6,332 nt of DNA. Source: an uncultured Peptococcaceae bacterium (GTDB lineage Bacteria > Bacillota > Desulfotomaculia > Desulfotomaculales > Desulfallaceae). The position numbers and the translations under genes were made by a program. The notes below the pieces were generated by a model. It did no database searches, was not told the origin of the DNA, and was given only the letters and a program-made list of their open reading frames with translations. The DNA is taken from NCBI GenBank assembly GCA_913064925.1, contig CAJYBN010000164.1:1-6332 (forward strand), read 5' to 3'. Of this stretch, positions 4,101-6,332 are shown in pieces (within the stretch, counting starts at the first letter, position 1; every line of letters begins with the position of its first letter).

Positions 4101-6332
4101 CGCGTTTCATACAATTGGCTGCGTGATTTCGTTGAAGTTGATGTTTCACCGCATGAATTGGCTGACCGGCTCACCCTAGCCGGGCTGGCCGTGGAAAGTA
4201 TAGAGGAACCGGGCAAAGATATTGAAAAGGTGTATACCGGAAAAATTTTGCGCATTGAGAATCACCCCAATGCTGACAGGTTGGTGGTTTGCAGGGTAAC
4301 CGTAGGCGGGCTTGAAGAACTACAAATCGTTACGGGGGCACCCAACGTGGCGGAAGGGCAGATCGTGCCCGTAGCTGTGGTGGGTGCCAGGCTGGCCGGT
4401 GGACTGGCCATCAAAAAAGCCAAGCTGCGCGGGGTGGAGTCCCAGGGGATGCTCTGTTCTGGCCAGGAATTGGGTTTGGATCCCAGCACTATGCCGGAGG
4501 GCCAGGCGCATGGTATTATGGTGCTGCCAAGTGATACGCCCCTAGGGGTTGATATTAAGCAGTTGTTAGGTTTTGACGACATCATCCTAGTGCTTGAACT
4601 TACCCCCAACCGGGGAGATTGCATGAGCATGCTTGGCGTAGCCAGGGAAGTGGCGGCCCTTTTAAACAAGCCGCTGAAGATGCCGCCGACAGACCCCGTG
4701 GAAGTGGAACCGGCGCCGGAAGACAGGGTGCGGGTGGATATTCAAGCACCTGAACTATGCTATAGGTACGTGGCCAGGCTGCTTAAGAAAGTCAAAATTG
4801 GGCCGTCGCCGGCTTGGATGCAGCAAAGGCTGAGGGCGGCAGGGGTGCGGCCCATCAATAACGTGGTTGACGTTACCAACTACGTTATGATGGAACTGGG
4901 CCAGCCCCTGCACGCCTTTGATTACGACAAACTGCGTGATGGACACATTATTGTGCGCCGGGCCGCGGAAGGCGAAAAAATAATTACCCTGGACAAAAAT
5001 GAAAGAAAACTATCCGCCGGCATGCTGGTAATTACCGACCCGGACGGGCCCGTGGCGGTGGCTGGGGTCATGGGCGGGCTATATTCGGAAGTAACGGAGG
5101 ATACAAAAACCGTGCTCCTGGAATCCGCGTATTTTAACCCGGTCAGCGTGCGGCGTACCACTCGCAGCCTGGGATTTCGTTCCGAGTCTTCCTCCCGGTT
5201 TGAAAAGGGGATCGACATAACCGGCTGCCGCCGGGCAGCGGACCGGGCTGCCAAACTGCTGGAAAACATGGGTGCGGCGGAAACAACCTCTCTCGTGGTG
5301 GACAATTATCCGAAACCGTACGTGGAAAAAACCGTGCTGCTGCGCCCCGACCGGGTTAACCAGGTTTTGGACCTGCGTTTGACCCCGGCGGAAATCGGTG
5401 ATTTACTGACCCGCCTGCATTTCCAGGTCCGGCAAGAAGAGCGGGAAATTCTAGTTACCGTACCCGGTCATCGTCCGGACGTGACCATTGAAGCGGACTT
5501 AATTGAGGAAGTGGCCCGGTTATACGGTTATAACAAGGTTCCTAATACTTTACCCACCGGTGTGATCACCGTGGGAATGAGAACCCCATTCCAGGCTCTG
5601 TCCCTGCAGGTGAAAAATTTCATGTCCCGGGCGGGGTTCAGCGAGGTAATCACTTACAGTTTCACCAGTCCAAAGGTGTTTGACAGGTTGGGGTTGCCGG
5701 CGGACAGTCCTTACCGCAAGGTTGTGGTTATTAAAAATCCTTTAAACGAGGAACAATCGATCATGCGCACTTTGCTGTTCCCCGGGCTGGTGGAAGTGTT
5801 ACAGCGCAACAGCAAGCGGCAGGTGAAGAACGGTGCCGTTTTCGAACTGGGCCGACTGTTTTACCCACGGGAAGGAAACGCCTTGCCAGAAGAGGTGCCG
5901 GCGCTGGCGGCGGCCGTTACCGGTTTCACACCGGGCGGGTGGAACAGCCGCCCCGTGGAAATGGATTATTACTTCTTAAAGGGCGCGTTGGATTCGTTGC
6001 TGGCAGACGTACGGGTAAGCAACGTGTCTTATGTGGCGTTTGGCGACGCGGCTGGTTTTCACCCCGGGCGTACGGCGAAGGTAATGGCCGGGGAGAAAGA
6101 AATCGGCATTATTGGCGAGCTGCACCCGGACGTGCTGGAGGCCTATGACTTAAGTCAGCGGGTGACGGTTTTTGAACTGGATTTCCGGGTGCTGGCTGCA
6201 GCGGCCGGTGAGCCGCGACGTTATACTCCCCTTCCCAAGTTTCCCGGCATTGCCCGGGACCTGGCTTTGGTTGTTCGCCGGGACGTTACGGCGGCGCAAT
6301 TAACGGACTTGATTTACCGCACGGGAGGACCC
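4098..6332 (+). CDS. pheT: Phenylalanyl-tRNA synthetase beta subunit (3' end cut by window)
   Basis: PheT is the beta subunit: it binds tRNA-Phe and hydrolyses mischarged Tyr-tRNA-Phe. The frame is open for 745 codons to the window edge; the family is about 790-810 aa, so roughly 50-60 residues are missing. Domains in order: N-terminal MRVSYNWLRDFV; an EMAP-like tRNA-binding domain about 45-127 (ENHPNADRLVVCRV, GAPNVAEGQ, GMLCSGQELGL); the B3/B4 editing domain with NNVVDVTN (254-261), LGQPLHAFD with His272, GVMGG (323-327) and Glu342 in LESAYF; the B5 domain with RPDVTIEADLIEEVARLYGY from 459; a catalytic-like core (about 490-690); and the start of the FDX-ACB anticodon-binding domain from about 707 (FPGIARDLALVV). 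No frameshift was found on reading the frame through. It follows pheS by 88 nt in the T-box operon. Confidence 0.97.
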   Translation, partial: MRVSYNWLRDFVEVDVSPHELADRLTLAGLAVESIEEPGKDIEKVYTGKILRIENHPNADRLVVCRVTVGGLEELQIVTGAPNVAEGQIVPVAVVGARLAGGLAIKKAKLRGVESQGMLCSGQELGLDPSTMPEGQAHGIMVLPSDTPLGVDIKQLLGFDDIILVLELTPNRGDCMSMLGVAREVAALLNKPLKMPPTDPVEVEPAPEDRVRVDIQAPELCYRYVARLLKKVKIGPSPAWMQQRLRAAGVRPINNVVDVTNYVMMELGQPLHAFDYDKLRDGHIIVRRAAEGEKIITLDKNERKLSAGMLVITDPDGPVAVAGVMGGLYSEVTEDTKTVLLESAYFNPVSVRRTTRSLGFRSESSSRFEKGIDITGCRRAADRAAKLLENMGAAETTSLVVDNYPKPYVEKTVLLRPDRVNQVLDLRLTPAEIGDLLTRLHFQVRQEEREILVTVPGHRPDVTIEADLIEEVARLYGYNKVPNTLPTGVITVGMRTPFQALSLQVKNFMSRAGFSEVITYSFTSPKVFDRLGLPADSPYRKVVVIKNPLNEEQSIMRTLLFPGLVEVLQRNSKRQVKNGAVFELGRLFYPREGNALPEEVPALAAAVTGFTPGGWNSRPVEMDYYFLKGALDSLLADVRVSNVSYVAFGDAAGFHPGRTAKVMAGEKEIGIIGELHPDVLEAYDLSQRVTVFELDFRVLAAAAGEPRRYTPLPKFPGIARDLALVVRRDVTAAQLTDLIYRTGGP

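Noticed and set aside
5939..6148. Plus-strand 69-aa frame inside pheT
   Set aside because: It is out of frame within conserved PheT and has no homology that I recognise.

Overview
The window looks like a stretch of housekeeping chromosome from a moderately GC-rich Firmicute. It most resembles the Clostridia/Peptococcaceae (Desulfotomaculum-Pelotomaculum type), although the genus cannot be proved from this sequence. The reasons are strong AGGAGG-type ribosome binding sites, TTG starts, an L20-type infC leader, a T-box in front of pheST, a Cys-containing clostridial-type PheS, and the order thrS - infC - rpmI - rplT - rRNA methyltransferase - pheS - pheT. All genes are on the + strand.

Layout. 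Positions 2-166 hold the 3' end of thrS. A near-consensus sigma-A promoter (187-215) then starts a leader of about 175 nt with several hairpins and an intrinsic terminator (352-377), placed as the L20-responsive leader of the infC operon. infC starts at an ATT codon (397), not at the later GTG (448), and is followed by rpmI (TTG start, 1005) and rplT (1235). After a hairpin that lacks a U-tract comes a SpoU/TrmH-family rRNA 2'-O-methyltransferase (1654-2460), probably the equivalent of B. subtilis YsgA/RlmP, which also sits just upstream of pheS.

The 526-nt gap 2461-2986 has no convincing gene and is regulatory. It contains an extended -10 promoter, a terminator-like hairpin with a T7 run, and a classical T-box riboswitch. 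The T-box has a UUC (Phe) specifier in a loop-E context, an AGGGTGGTACCGCGG T-box motif, a 7-nt UGGUACC bulge and a competing terminator. pheS (2987-4009) and pheT (4098 to the window end, C-terminus missing) follow and encode the two subunits of phenylalanyl-tRNA synthetase.

Together the genes serve translation: tRNA charging (Thr, Phe), initiation (IF3), the 50S subunit (bL35, bL20) and rRNA modification. Two RNA feedback switches are visible, one expected to sense free L20 and one to sense uncharged tRNA-Phe. The least ordinary part is the 5' extension of the pheS leader (about 2525-2680). It carries a reduced look-alike of the T-box Stem I with a possible UUU specifier, and a 15-nt segment complementary to the region just after the real Stem I. 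No mobile element, CRISPR array, tRNA or rRNA gene is seen.
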